This document shows, one piece after another, positions 33,316 to 44,400 of a DNA stretch of 64,000 nucleotides. The notes under the pieces are model-generated. The model made no database searches. It saw nothing but the letters and a program-made list of their open reading frames with translations, and was not told the DNA's origin. Positions within the stretch are counted from its first letter, which is position 1; each line of letters begins with the position of its first letter. Made by a program: the position numbers and the translations under genes. Source of the stretch: Hyposmocoma kahamanoa (Eukaryota; Arthropoda; Insecta; Lepidoptera; Cosmopterigidae). Location: NCBI RefSeq assembly GCF_003589595.1, contig NW_020653945.1, forward strand, positions 9,239,505 to 9,303,504, written 5' to 3'.

Positions 33316-33840
33316 TAATGGATAAAGAAATACCTTTTTGATTTTCTTTTAGTTTTTTTTTAAATATGTAGTAGGCATCTCAGTTGCTTCGTTTCGGATC
33401 ACGAATTTTGAAAGTACTTTATTTTAAACAATGCTAAAAAAACACTTGGCCAAATATTTAACGAGATATTACTCTAAATAGCATAGTAAATAATCCCCCA
33501 ACCTTGAATAAATTAGTAAAATTATATACATAAGATATAAAGACTATTAAACCGTTGAGTATACATATTATACTTGCTGCATTTTTTAGTTTCAGTTGAA
33601 TACAGTGCCAAGTAAATATAATATGAGCAAATTTATCTTACGTATCAAAATAAACGACTTTCTAAAACCGACTTTATCTTTGTGTTTGCTTAAATAAAAA
33701 TAATAGGCATCTGGATAACGTCTCTAAATTACTTATAAATTTTTTTAACGGATGTTTTTTGTAAACTAATTTAGTTAGTGAATTGTAGGAAGCGTGTGAA
33801 TGTATAAGTAACCCACTCAATCGGAGTATGCTCGCATGCA
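33316..33840. other. AT-rich, nothing recognised
   Basis: Lies between the TIR element and the CpG-rich block and could hold upstream regulatory sequence for the latter. No motif is strong enough to call. Confidence 0.4.
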
Positions 33841-33844
33841 TTCA

Positions 33845-34283
33845 GTACATTCCGTTGACAGTTTCACAAAACAATTTTGTTCGTTGACGTCCGCTCGGAT
33901 CAGACTTGAATGGGTTTAGCCAGACGGTGTTTGCTAAACTTAGACGGGACAAAAAACGCCGCCGGGTTTGCGGCCCTTCTTTCACGGTCGCTCGTCCCAG
34001 GCCGGCAGTGGCGGCGCTTCCGAACCTAAAGCACGCAGCCGTCCGTCCGTCAGTTCGCCTCGCGCCGCCACTTGGGGTGCCTGTATTGTTCGTCGCCACG
34101 CGCGTTGCAACACTTGCCTCATCGCAAACCAATATACAAGTGCATATCTACTGAACATTGTGTATTTTTGGAGTGTGCCATAAAACGCATCGCGGAACGG
34201 AACTAACGCTTCCTCTGCAGTATTGCTTTACGTAAATGCAGTTCTCGACAATCTGTGCACGGAAAAATAAACATAACACTCCG
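33845..34283 (+). promoter_or_regulatory. CpG-rich promoter and first-exon candidate
   Basis: GC and CpG content rise sharply (for example GCCGCCGGGTTTGCGGCCC, GGCCGGCAGTGGCGGCGC, CCTCGCGCCGCCACTTGG) in otherwise AT-rich DNA. Initiator-like TCAGTT occurs at about 34050. The block ends with ACACTCCG followed by the consensus donor GTGAGT at 34284. Open frames across it (33906-34154 and 33968-34183) overlap in different registers and look non-coding, so a 5' UTR exon of a host gene reading rightward is the best reading. No downstream exon could be identified. Confidence 0.45.
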
Positions 34284-35555
34284 GTGAGTTTATTTATTAG
34301 AAGTTACATAGTTATCTTCGAGCATGTCAGTCTTGTGATACCTTCTCCATATAGGTAAAAGGGTTTGCAGTCCTTTCGCCCGTGGACTGGCTTTGAGCGT
34401 TTTAAAATACGCTTGGACGTGTTTAGCGTTCTAAACGTGTTATGCTAATTATGTCGTTAATTACGTTTTATACAGATTCAGATTTAGAAATATCTTAAAT
34501 ATTAGGAGAAAGCAATAGATCGTTTAGTCAACTTTTAGCAACTATTTTCTTTCAACTTAATAGTAAATAAGTATATTTCTTACTATATTTACTTTGCGGT
34601 ATTTATTTAGTAATACACAAACACTAGAGTAGATGTGTTTTGTTGAGTTCTCGTTGCACTATATAATTCATTGAAATAAGAAGTAATTGTCATCACCTTT
34701 ACCATACTTCTGGTAACAAAAAGTAGCTACATATCTGTATTCGTTACATTCAACGAACCATAGAAAAATAATGATGGCTTCTTAAATTTTGTTTACACAG
34801 AGATTAGACTATGTGCAGGGTTTTTATGTTTACATCAATCAGTTCTATTTGCGATTTCTATATCTGTTTATGACACGTGCTTCAAAATTACCAGTTATAC
34901 TTACGTTGACTACTACCAGACATAATGGAATTCTTATCTTAGTGAAGTTTAGTGATAGGGTAAAATCTGCAAATAAGAGTTTTATTAACTTTCTACGGAA
35001 TCTGCGCGATAGCTCAAGGATTTCGTCACAGCTAAACAAGTGGTTCCTATGCAAATTTCGTTTAAATTACGTTACCAGAATTTATATACTATTATATATA
35101 TTTTATACCACGTAACTAATCTGATACCAATATAATTCATGCTCATCAATAATGTATGACTTGACATTTTTGTTCAAGAAAGCTTGTGAAATTACTAGAG
35201 TTTGACATTTTATAATTTTACCTTTTGGTTTACTTGAAATTTGGGTCGTATTAAATTAAAAGATTGCAATACTAATAAGTTGATAGTCACTCGCGGAAAG
35301 AATGAATGTAAAATATTGTTTTTAAATTAATATTAATTTGATTTATAAATTTAAAGTGCATTAAATAATATTAATGATCCACATAATTTGTCGTTTTCTC
35401 CTTTGTATAGTGGGTAAGAGTAAATAAACTAAGTAGATACTATAAAATACCTTGACAACTAAGAAAATGTGCCAAGTTTTAAGCCTCGTTTCTATAATCC
35501 ACCAGGGAATAAGTGAGATATCGATCACACGCAGCAGATAGAGTAAGCTAACAAA
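34284..35555. other. Possible intron, no gene or repeat recognised
   Basis: AT-rich with no repeat match. A 109-codon frame at 34789-35115 has no motif. Confidence 0.35.
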
Positions 35556-35559
35556 ATAA

Positions 35560-35732
35560 AATGTCCTTCCAGATTTTTTTAAAGCCCCGCAAAGGAAACC
35601 CCGGTGCCGCGGGTACCATGGACACACACATAGACAACCATAAATTACATCCAAACTCACGAGAGAAATAGATGTAGGCCATAGACATATTTATCCAGGA
35701 CCTGATAACCGTTCGGCCACGGAGGCAATTCA
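35560..35732 (-). repeat. tRNA-derived SINE, family F
   Basis: The reverse strand has GCCTCCGTGGCCGAACGGTT, but the B-box segment is deleted. The body AAATATGTCTATGGCCTACA and GTGTGTGTCCATGGTACCC is intact. Confidence 0.8.
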
Positions 35733-35734
35733 TT

Positions 35735-36325
35735 GATTACGCAATGTAATCTGCAAACCAAAACCAAGAGACAATAACAAAAATGTCATAAAAAAGGCTG
35801 CAATGAAAAGTTCACCTAAATTTGGAAAGTGTAATAAAACGAAAAACTAATAAGATTATAAAGAAATATAAAAAGAATTGTTCGGTCCGTTGCTTGCGAT
35901 CTGATTTGAGTATAATATCCAGTGGAATCGTTATATAACAAATTGGTATGCCTTCCTTTTGGGTTGCAGGTCTAAGAGAAAGAGAGAGAGAGAGAGAGAG
36001 TGAGAGTAAGATGATATGATTTTCAGGCCATTCTTTACAAGGTGCTAAAATTTATCGATGTCGTTAAGTACACTAGAAATACAAAGCCTGTCACGTACTA
36101 TTAAAATGACATGTGCTTGTAGAATAAACTGCAACACCAAAATTATATCGTGTAAAATTATATCAACAAGTGACACAAATTACATTCCAATTCCACTGAA
36201 GAGGGATTATCTAGAACATAAAACAGTTGCGATAACGAAAACTTGATAATAATAATTTTTCATAATATTTTTTATGGTATGTAAATGCGTTATTCTTATA
36301 ATAATAAATCGGAATTTTATAGATG
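35735..36325. repeat. Unassigned, with (GA)n microsatellite
   Basis: A GA run at about 35973-36007. A 62-codon frame at 36058-36246 has no recognised motif. Confidence 0.4.
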
Positions 36326-36329
36326 AAAT

Positions 36330-36420
36330 AATTTGAAGTGTTTCTAGATCTTTCCGATTTAAAGGTCTAAGTGGCACTTCTACTGTCATGGATTGGCGTG
36401 TTGCCTGGTGGTAGCAACTC
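36330..36420 (+). repeat. Family A 3' piece
   Basis: GATCTTTCCGATTTAAAGG through GTTGCCTGGTGGTAGC, forward orientation, cut by the next element. Confidence 0.65.
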
Positions 36421-36515
36421 ACCAGTACGTCTAGCACGATAAAGAGTGCGACAATAGCAGTGTCTCGCGCTTTCTGTCGCTCTCGTGCTAGTCGCGCCTC
36501 ATCGTGTTAACCCTA
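36421..36515. mobile_element. Family I hairpin element
   Basis: CTCGCGCTTTCTGTCGCTCTC and GCTAGTCGCGCCTCATCGTG match the element at 46160-46275. It sits between two family A pieces of opposite orientation. Confidence 0.65.
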
Positions 36516-36519
36516 ATGA

Positions 36520-36752
36520 TCCATAACATTTGCAGTGCCACTCAGGGCTTTAAATCGCAAAGATCTAGGGAGCACTGCCAGTGCACTCACCTCCCTGATA
36601 AATAAACTTAACAAGTCCCAAGTGCCTGTAGTTTTACCACCATTCTTACTCTTCAAAACCAGAATGGAAATGCTCGTATTACTGCTTGGCGGCAGAAACA
36701 GGTATCGTGGTAGTAGTTTCCTGGACGAACTCTTTCACAATAAGCTAATGAC
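36520..36752 (-). repeat. Family A copy, 5' part
   Basis: CAGTGCCACTCAGGGCTTTA through GACGAACTCTTTCACAATAAG. Together with 36330-36420 it forms an inverted arrangement around the family I element. Confidence 0.8.
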
Positions 36753-36759
36753 AGCCTTC

Positions 36760-37935
36760 TATCTCGTTAGGACTATTTCTAATCATGAAATATTTAACGT
36801 GTTTGTGAAATATATATTGTCCAATAATAGATACGGAACAGCTGATATTTTTCACGTTTTATAGGTACTTATACCACAGAAACTTGAATTTTTACCTCTG
36901 AAGATTTTCAACTAATTTAGTTAAATATTATTGTCAAATAATATAGATTAATACAAGACTAAGGTGGTTTACAAAACTACGAAAAAGAACCGATAATTTG
37001 CAATTTTGTAATCTTAGCGATAAATATCACATAACTTTTCATGTCTCATTAACGCTCTAATCGCGTTCGATAACAGTGTACGCATTTCAATTTCTTTTCA
37101 ATAATTTTAATCAGAAATGGTAGAAGAAAATATATTCTACCTTTCGGTGACAGTTTACTCCTCTTGACAATTGAACATTAGTCAAAATACATAGTTTTAC
37201 ATGGTTTTACGCTTAGGGGGTCTACTCCTGTCCGTCTTCTCCTGTAATTCCGACATCCGTCTGAAAGAATGACTGTCAAATAAGTAATACTCGACCATAT
37301 CGAAAGACCATGTCAAGGATGAAGCTTCATTCGCATCATCCGTCGTGAAGACCCCATTCTTTCCATCCTCTAAAGTTTTACGCGTTCTGCGATTGGTTCG
37401 ACTTATCTTATATTTAATGGCGTTTTTTATTTCCTGCCACTTACATAGCTACCTACTTCATCTTATGCAATGATCTTATATACAGAGGATCATTATATAG
37501 GGTGTTCGCTTGCTGCACCCGGCTAATAATGAAAAATAAAACTGAGTTGAGAAAAAAACGCGGTTAAGTGACAAACGGTCAAATATCCGTTTTAATTAGT
37601 AAAAGATACAGCACAACATTATCTTTGAAAAATAGTTAAAATTAGTTAATGTGTACGTCTTATCGGAACTTACCTAACGACGCATAGCTGAAATATCATT
37701 AAACAATTTCAATATTCTAAAAGTGGGTTATGGATTTTTTATATCTCAAAAAAGTATTTTGTCTTTACACATATATCTACCTTAAGTAATAACTATTTAG
37801 GTAAAACGTTTAAATTTGTAGGTCGTCGAGGTTAAGTTATATTTTTATTTACTTAACCTAAAAATTAAAATTTTTGTTCAATCTAAAATGGTTTTTATGT
37901 TCTTGATAGCCAGTCATCGAGTAACTAGCAACATA
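36760..37935. other. Nothing recognised
   Basis: AT-rich. The GC-richer piece at 37215-37385 has no frame or repeat partner in the window. Confidence 0.4.
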
Positions 37936-37940
37936 TATAC

Positions 37941-38126
37941 GTGTACACTTCGTACCAGTACGTCACGGTCGAATCACGCCCCTCACTGGAATCAATAGAC
38001 CGGGGCACAATGGTCCAGACGAGCGAGAACACAATCACTACCTATGCATTTGAATACGAAAAACTGACGAAAGTTCGTTTGACAAGTTTACAGTTCATTA
38101 ATTCTTTTCTATTTGGATTTGTATGA
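37941..38126 (+). CDS. Short ORF of doubtful status
   Basis: Reads SYQYVTVESRPSLESIDRG, then TMVQTSENTITTYAFEYEKL, with protein-like composition and a GC-richer base content than its flanks. No acceptor, donor or family is evident. It may be an exon or repeat-derived. Confidence 0.2.
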   Translation: MYTSYQYVTVESRPSLESIDRGTMVQTSENTITTYAFEYEKLTKVRLTSLQFINSFLFGFV

Positions 38127-38129
38127 GAG

Positions 38130-39625
38130 TTTCTATGTGAATTTGTTATGGACATTGCAAAATGTCAATTTCCTTGTGTTAACAGAAAGTGAAAAGTTGT
38201 GTCATTTAGCATGTGTACGATGGCCTTGGTATAAAATTTAATAAAGCATACTTAATAATGCCGTGTTTAGGAAGCATAGACTATAAATCTCATATTTCTA
38301 GACGTCTTATTTATGACAGCACATAAACATAAACTGTTCCCTGGATATTAAAAAGGATCCTCGCTACAATATGCCATAATAGCGCTTAAAGTGTTAAGTT
38401 TAATGACAGTTTTATGTAAAGATTCCTTGACTTCATAAAATTACTTTGCAAAAAAGATTTAGTAACATAAAAGACTCGAAACAAAAGAAAGGCTAGCTTT
38501 TGTCACTCTAAGATCATAAAAGCGGATTACCTGTTAGTTTGCCTGTTATTCTTGGACGTTGTGTAAATTGACGCAATTTCAACGACAGTGTTCGAAAAGA
38601 CAAAGCTTTACACAAATCATATTATTAGAGCAGTTGTCCACATGTCACTTGGAAATTACACACAAATAAGACGATTTTAAAAGGAAGTTAAAAATTGCAT
38701 ACTCAATGCACACCCAAGTGTGACAGCTCGCACAATTACTGGTTGCTATTCTTATTGGCCGGGCACTGTATTCATATACTCATTGGACTGACACGTCCAT
38801 TATAACTTGAGACTTGAACAGTACACTTTGCCAACTGAAAGACTACAATCCAGGAGGTTGGTTTACAATGGAGGAAGCGAACCCTCTCCTTGAGACAGGC
38901 ATATGATATTACACAACAAGGGACAAGAACCTTTGTGAACGCGGGCAGTTTTCTGTAATAATACCTTAACCTTGTAAGATTGCAGGTATAATAAATTACT
39001 AGTAGCTTAGTGGAAATAGAGCCTGTTATTATTCATCTTGTTTTTTCTTTCCTTTAGTGCAGAGTACAAGAGCATTAGGTGTAAGGTACTGAGTTTTTTA
39101 TTGTGCAAGAATGAAAATAAGGTAATGATGGTGCGAAAATAATATGTCAGAAACCAATTAGAGATTTGAATACGTGATAAAATACCTAATTGTATACGTA
39201 GCCTAGAAACTCTACAAAGTAATAAGTACTGGAGGATACTGTTGGGATGATTTTAATTTCTTTTCATCAAAAGAAAGAAAAGAATTTTGAGGTTTTATAA
39301 CTGAAAAATTTTTATTTCAACATTTTATGATAAATTATTTTTCATGGAATCGATTATTACCGTCCTTATGTTATTTTTTCTTTCGACCATAGCCCGAAGA
39401 TAAAACCGATTAGAATAATGGAGGTCCATCGGACCGTCACGAACGTGAGTCACACCTTAGCAAGTTCATTACGCAGGAAGATTTGCATTGTACGCAGAAT
39501 TTTGATGAGGAAATTAAACTTCATGACAATGGGTTTTTTAAAAACAGTAAGAGAGAAATGAGTTTAAAGGAATTAACATGTTTACTCTAGCGTCATAGTA
39601 CATTTATGAAAATGTAAATTATATC
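38130..39625. other. Nothing recognised
   Basis: No frames or internal repeat matches. 38690-38990 is less AT-rich and contains ACAATGGAGGAAGCGAACCC, with no recognised identity. Confidence 0.4.
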
Positions 39626-39629
39626 AAGA

Positions 39630-40110
39630 AGAAAGGTAATTTTTTCATGAAAAATAGTTACAGACGTGATATTAATAAGAGGAAAAAAAAATTAACTGGC
39701 TGTTCTTCAGAGACATTTTCACAAAGTCAAACATTCATTTCAGGGGCAATGTATACGCTTTTATAATAAGATTCCGGTTGATATTTAAAATTTGCCTTTC
39801 ACGAGGTTTAAAATTATAGTGAAACACAAATTTTATAATACAACTTCTGCGTACTTGGATGACAAAAATCCGTGGTAATGACTGGTTTAGCTCTTGCAGG
39901 TTATTTCGATCTTATGATATTTGAAATAAATATTGTAAATGATAAATGTGTACAAATGTTTAATTACAAAGAGTAATCCTTCGACTTTCTTGCTAATTCT
40001 TCTCAGGGGAATCTGCCTTACGAATAAACGGTAGAGTTTCATCAGTATGACGATTTCAAGTGTAACTTGCATACCTATGAAATACAAATTGAGTTTAACT
40101 TTATTGGTAA
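39630..40110 (+). repeat. Jockey-like LINE 3' end
   Basis: Starts in decayed RT C-terminal sequence (AATGTATACGCTTTTATAAT). GATTCCGGTTGATATT and CTTCTCAGGGGAATCTGCC link it to the copies at 22688 and 43765. It ends in an A/T-rich tail immediately before the next LINE. Confidence 0.75.
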
Positions 40111-40140
40111 TTAAAAAAGTTTTTTTTTAAATTAAAGTAT

Positions 40141-41223
40141 CTCTGGACCATCGTTGGCTATGGACCATCTATAGACCAAAGTTATGAGGGATCCTCTCCA
40201 AGCTTCCGGCATATGGTCTTCCCGGCCGCCTTTGTGAGTGTACGTGTCCTTGTTGACGGAGGCACTTCGCGGCTCGTGACAGTTAATGCTGGGGTGCCAC
40301 AGGGCTCCGTGCTGTCGCCCACGCTGTTCCTTCTGCATATCAATGACTTGTTGCCTTTTGGCAACATTCATTGCTATGCAGATGATAGCACAGTGCACGG
40401 TTGCTATTATAAGCAATCGTCAAGCAGCCGGGAGGACCCTGAGAGAAACCGGGACAAACTTGTCGGTGAGCTCAACCATGTTTTGGAACATATATCGTCG
40501 TGGGGCTCCCGAAACTTGGTAGAGTTCGACGCGAAGAAAACCCAAATATGCGCGTTCAGCTCCAAAAAATCCCCATTCCTTCCACTTCCCTATCTTCAGG
40601 GTACAATGCTGACGTTGCAGGACAAGCTCAGCCTACTGGGGATGAGCATCCGGAAGGACATGAACAACAAAGAGTATATCGACAGCGTCATCTGTACCGC
40701 GTCGCGCAAGCTTGGCATCCTGAACAAGGTGCACCGATTTTTTACTCCAGAGCTGCGATACCTGTTGTATAAAGCTCAGGTCCGAAGCAGCATGGAGTAC
40801 TGTTCGCACCTTTGGGACGGCTCTGCCAAGTACTTGCTCGATGCCCTAGATGGACTGCAGCGCTACGCCTTCCGTGTTGTCGACGATCCTCATGTAACTG
40901 AGCGTGCGGAGTCGTTACAGCTTCGCAGGGATATAGCGTCTCTTAGAGTATTCTATCGCCTGTACCACGGTGAGTGCTCTGAAGAGTTATTCAACCTTAT
41001 CCCTTCCTCTCCTTTCCATCAGCGGACCACCTGTGCCGGACTGCGTTGCCACAGTTGGACGGTCAGTTCAATACCGTCCCGCACTAAAAAGTTTGGCAAT
41101 TCGTTTTTATGTCGAACCATCAAATTGTGGAACCAACTCCCGGCGCATGTATACCCTCCCCTCTATAACATCGGGTCCTACAAACGTAGTGTGAAGAAGC
41201 ATTTGGCCAGACCGGCAAAATGA
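40141..41223 (+). CDS. Reverse transcriptase, C-terminal part of CR1/jockey-like LINE
   Basis: RNA-dependent DNA polymerase that copies the LINE transcript at the target site. The frame is open from the truncation at about 40141 to the TGA at 41221-41223. The first Met is at 40213. Palm motifs are intact: GVPQGSVLSPTLFLLHIND (about residues 30-48 from that Met) and CYADDST with both catalytic Asp residues (about 56-62). The C-terminal region follows (ARKLGILNKVHRFF-like stretch, YKAQVRSSMEYCSHLWDGSA, LWNQLPAHVYPP, RSVKKHLARPAK). The N-terminal endonuclease and fingers are missing, so it cannot act alone. No stop or frameshift breaks the remaining frame, suggesting a fairly recent insertion. 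Confidence 0.92.
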   Translation, partial: LWTIVGYGPSIDQSYEGSSPSFRHMVFPAAFVSVRVLVDGGTSRLVTVNAGVPQGSVLSPTLFLLHINDLLPFGNIHCYADDSTVHGCYYKQSSSSREDPERNRDKLVGELNHVLEHISSWGSRNLVEFDAKKTQICAFSSKKSPFLPLPYLQGTMLTLQDKLSLLGMSIRKDMNNKEYIDSVICTASRKLGILNKVHRFFTPELRYLLYKAQVRSSMEYCSHLWDGSAKYLLDALDGLQRYAFRVVDDPHVTERAESLQLRRDIASLRVFYRLYHGECSEELFNLIPSSPFHQRTTCAGLRCHSWTVSSIPSRTKKFGNSFLCRTIKLWNQLPAHVYPPLYNIGSYKRSVKKHLARPAK

Positions 41224-41338
41224 TAGTGACGGAGCGAAGATATTTGTGTTTTCCATCCGTTACTCTCATCTCTGGACTGTATTCGCACTTTCCATCAGGC
41301 ATTACAGTCATTTTGCCGAGTCACAATAAAAAAAAAAA
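40141..41338 (+). mobile_element. 5'-truncated CR1/jockey-like LINE
   Basis: The coding part is open without a stop from about 40141, followed by a short UTR and an A-run at 41328-41338. The 5' truncation lies within the RT domain, typical of incomplete reverse transcription. No clear target duplication was found. Confidence 0.9.
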
Positions 41339-41339
41339 G

Positions 41340-42585
41340 GGAATTGCGTTAGTTATTGCTAAGTTTGAAGTGATATTATTGTTAATTGCAAAATTCAGTT
41401 AGGAGTATGCGAAAGAGTCTTAAACAAGTAGGTTTAGGCTAGAAATATGCACTTACATATACTTCTATACATAGTTATTTGCAAGTTTCACAGAGGATAA
41501 ATGCATCTCCAATACTTTAGTTCAGTTAGTGTCTATACACATTTATTCTCGCAACCTTGGATTTAGTAGTTTTAGAAGACAATTTACTAAGGTAATTTTC
41601 AAAGAATTTCGTACGTATTTCATGAGAATTGTGACTCAAGCAGACACATAGGCACTCATGACAACTTTAACAAAACTGTGGGAATACCATAAAATTTTGC
41701 GTCGATTCCATATAAATAATGCAGAGCTATAAAGCAAACAGTTTACGAGTAACTGCAGGTTGTTCCATTCAAGTCTAAACAAGGTCTCGAAGCATCGTAT
41801 GTTAGTTCCTAGCATATTCTGTGCTTTACGTCTATGCAGCGAAAATTTGCCTGAAATAATTTCTCGTGAAAATGAGATTTTGGTGGATGGCTTAAATCTG
41901 TTACGGAACGACAAAAATATAATACTGGTCGAATTTTAAATTTCCATGAGATCAAGAGGTGACAATGGGCGCCTTGAATTTGTTTGTATAGGAAATTCAA
42001 AGCGATTACTTGACCCAAATTTAAGGAACAGCTGTATTATCTTTCTGTGACTAAAATTAATACCAAAAGTTTTTTGTATTGAGTGGTAGAATGTCCCCTT
42101 AAAACGAAAAAAGCAGACCTGGAATTGCACTTATTAATACCATACTTATGTGTCAAATTTTGCATAACTATTCGGAAATTGATGAGATTTTTCAATTAAC
42201 TCATAACTGTCCGAACGAATAATGGAATATTATCGCGAGTGTCGATGACACTGCTATCGAATCATACCAATGAAATCGTATCTTTGTATCAAACATGTGC
42301 AGTCGTTGGTCATGTTTTACAAACCTGTTTAATTTTTTTTAATGTTGCACTGTAACAATTATTACTAGCGTGTCAAGGAAAGTAATCAGGAAAAAATTGC
42401 AACGGTTGTTTTTCTTTGGCCTAATTTTCATGATAGTATCACTAAAGCAATAATTAATTTGCCACATTGTATGATTATCACTAATTACAGGTCTATTTCT
42501 TTACTTTCGAAAGAAGGTAGATTCATATGTCTGCTCTTAAGTCATCTGCCGCTGTCCAGTCAACCCGGGACCATAGAGCTTGTAA
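41340..42585. other. Mostly unassigned
   Basis: Contains the frame described at 41658-41939. Several small reverse frames (41636-41914, 41809-42018, 41936-42130) have no motifs. Confidence 0.4.
41658..41939 (+). pseudogene. Possible pseudogene or exon remnant with one stop
   Basis: From ATG 41658 one frame covers 93 codons with a single TAA at 41730-41732. It reads LTKLWEYHKILRRFHINNAEL, stop, then LFHSSLNKVSKHRMLVP and ENLPEIISRENEILVDGLN. The basic, Ser-rich start resembles a mitochondrial presequence, but no family is recognised. Confidence 0.25.
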
Positions 42586-42587
42586 CC

Positions 42588-42745
42588 CATAGTTTCCCAA
42601 AGTGGTACCTACCGCCGACCCAGTGAGCGCTGAAGAGTCCCAAGTGGGCGGTATGGGTCTCGGAAGCAATTGGGGGCGTTAGATGCTGTCTGAGGGGTGC
42701 AACCGCATTTGAAAAAAAAAACCTGAATTATCTATATAAACCACA
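42588..42745 (+). mobile_element. hAT terminal fragment
   Basis: AGTTTCCCAAAGTGGTACC followed by CCGACCCAGTGAGCGC and GGGGGCGTTAGATGCTGTC is the terminal pattern of a widespread hAT group (GTTTCCCAAAGTGG...). It ends in an A-run near 42720. No coding part. Confidence 0.6.
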
Positions 42746-42766
42746 CAACATAACGTGTTATGTCAC

Positions 42767-42910
42767 TTTACAGGTCCCATGGTCACGGTTCTGACCTCAC
42801 CACCTCAGTCAACCGTGACCATGGGACCTGTAAAGGGTCCGAAACGTTGGTTTGTTTGAAAAAACAAATATACGCGATTTAAATTCGAAAAAATAGTTTC
42901 ATTTCCTAAG
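42767..42910 (+). repeat. Family D repeat with a 24-bp perfect palindrome
   Basis: Arms at 42767-42790 and 42811-42834 are exact complements (core AACCGTGACCATGGGACC) around a 20-nt loop. The rest of family D follows (GAAACGTTGGTTTGTTTG, ATAGTTTCATTTCCT). Confidence 0.9.
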
Positions 42911-43139
42911 GAAAATATTATTTCACATGTGTGGTTGAACACGACGGCCTACGCAAGCGCAGCATGTAAAATCTACTTGTGTTTAGATAACAGCACAGCG
43001 CCCAAGCTGCATTCCGTCATAGAAACCGGGAGTTAGCCAGGGCCATAACTTATTTGAGACCGAGTTTGAGCCCCATTCGCACTCGAGTTGTTTCACACGT
43101 GCTTAAGACAAGGCCAATGGCATGCGTGCTATTGTTATT

Positions 43140-43300
43140 GCATACTGGTGGTTTTACTAGAGACGGACGTGCGTATATTATGTTTCACTCAAGAATTAGA
43201 CAAAGACGGAACCCCATTGGTCTTCAAAAGTACGTTTCTAAAACCGAATCAGGATTATGGCTACGGTGTTTAGGCGATTCAAGTCAGTCAAATAATCTTT
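43140..43300 (+). other. Exon-like fragment, unknown
   Basis: After an acceptor-like TTATGTTTCACTCAAG, one frame reads ELDKDGTPLVFKSTFLKPNQ then DYGYGV and a stop at 43270-43272. It is short but strongly protein-like. No family is recognised. Confidence 0.25.
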
Positions 43301-43304
43301 ATAA

Positions 43305-43520
43305 AATAACGCACACACTCATAGCCCCTATACTCATAGCATTAGGGAAACCCTATATCGCAGTTGCCATGAACACACACATAGACAACCACAAATTACA
43401 CACAAAATTATGAGAGAAATAAATCTAGGCCATACAAATATTTCTCCCAGCCCGGGGATCGAATCCGAGATCTCTGCGTGGCAGATCAGCTAGGTAATCG
43501 TTCGGTCACAGAGGCAGCTC
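43305..43520 (-). repeat. tRNA-derived SINE, family F
   Basis: The reverse strand shows the A-box GTGACCGAACGATT and B-box region GATTCGATCCCCGGGC, then GAAATATTTGTATGGCCTAG and GTGTGTGTTCATGGCAACTG. Confidence 0.85.
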
Positions 43521-43549
43521 TTCAATCTTTATTTCATTATTCAACATCA

Positions 43550-43757
43550 CTTACGTTCTTCCGATCCCGAAGTAAGTAGGTATCTAAAGCACTTGTGTTA
43601 TTGAAATCGGAAACAACGACGGTACCACAAAGACTCAGACCCGAGACAATAGAAAAGTTACTTTTCTACATTGACCTGGCCAGGGATCGAGCCTGGGACC
43701 TCACAGATGGCGACACCATGAAAAGGAAACCACTCAACCACCGAGATCGTCATTAAA
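43550..43757 (-). repeat. tRNA-derived SINE, family E
   Basis: Reverse strand GATCTCGGTGGTTGAGTGGT (A-box) and CCCAGGCTCGATCCCTGG (B-box), then GGTACCGTCGTTGTTTCCGA. It lies 30 bp from the family F SINE in the same orientation. Confidence 0.85.
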
Positions 43758-43764
43758 CTCTACT

Positions 43765-44035
43765 GTTCCTTCGTAAGGCAGATTTCCCTAAGAAGAACGA
43801 CCAAGAAACTCTAGGTATTGCCCTGTGTAAGTAAACATCTGAACACATAATAATATAATAATTATTTCAAACATCATCGATCGAGACAACTACAAGAGTT
43901 AAACGGGTCACTACCACAAATTTTTGTCACTCAAATACGCAGAGGCCTTTAGTGTAAAGTTTTTATTTCACAATAGTTTTGGCAAATTTTGAATATCAAC
44001 CGGAATCTTATTACAGAAGCACATACATAGCTCTT
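43765..44035 (-). repeat. Jockey-like LINE 3' end, reverse orientation
   Basis: The reverse complement gives TTCTTAGGGAAATCTGCCTT and AATAAGATTCCGGTTGATATT, closest to the copy at 39630. Confidence 0.75.
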
Positions 44036-44095
44036 TAATCAAATTTGTGACTTTGTGAAAACTCCTGTCAAGACCCGACAGTTATTTTTATTATT

Positions 44096-44400
44096 GTGGT
44101 ATTCATAATCTGCACGCACGGCACAATGTTTAGCTGTGGTATATCTGTACTCTAAAGAAGCTCAAGTCCGTTTTTTATGATACCAAGTGACAAACATGTC
44201 GTGCGCTTGGTGGTAAACGACACGTCTGCCCATAACAGTTGCAGTGCCACTCGGAGTTTTAAATCACTAAGACCGGGCACTACTATTGCGCCCGTCACTC
44301 TAAGACATAAGTCGACTAGTCCCATATGCCTGTAATTTCATAAGCACCCTTACCTTCAAAACCGAAACGCAGTAATGTTCACATTACCTTGGAGCGTGCA
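44096..44400 (+). repeat. Local direct duplication, unit 1 (holds a family A copy)
   Basis: CATAATCTGCACGCACGGCAC, CAATGTTTAGCTGTGG and TCTAAAGAAGCTCAAGTCCG recur at 44637-44705. The included family A copy (44185-44398, reverse strand) is cut at ACATTACCTTGGAGC. Confidence 0.85.

Noticed and set aside
34789..35115. 108-residue gene
   Set aside because: AT-driven composition, no motif, no homologous repeat or splice support.
40132..40416. Reverse-strand ORFs over the LINE
   Set aside because: Antisense shadows of the reverse transcriptase frame.
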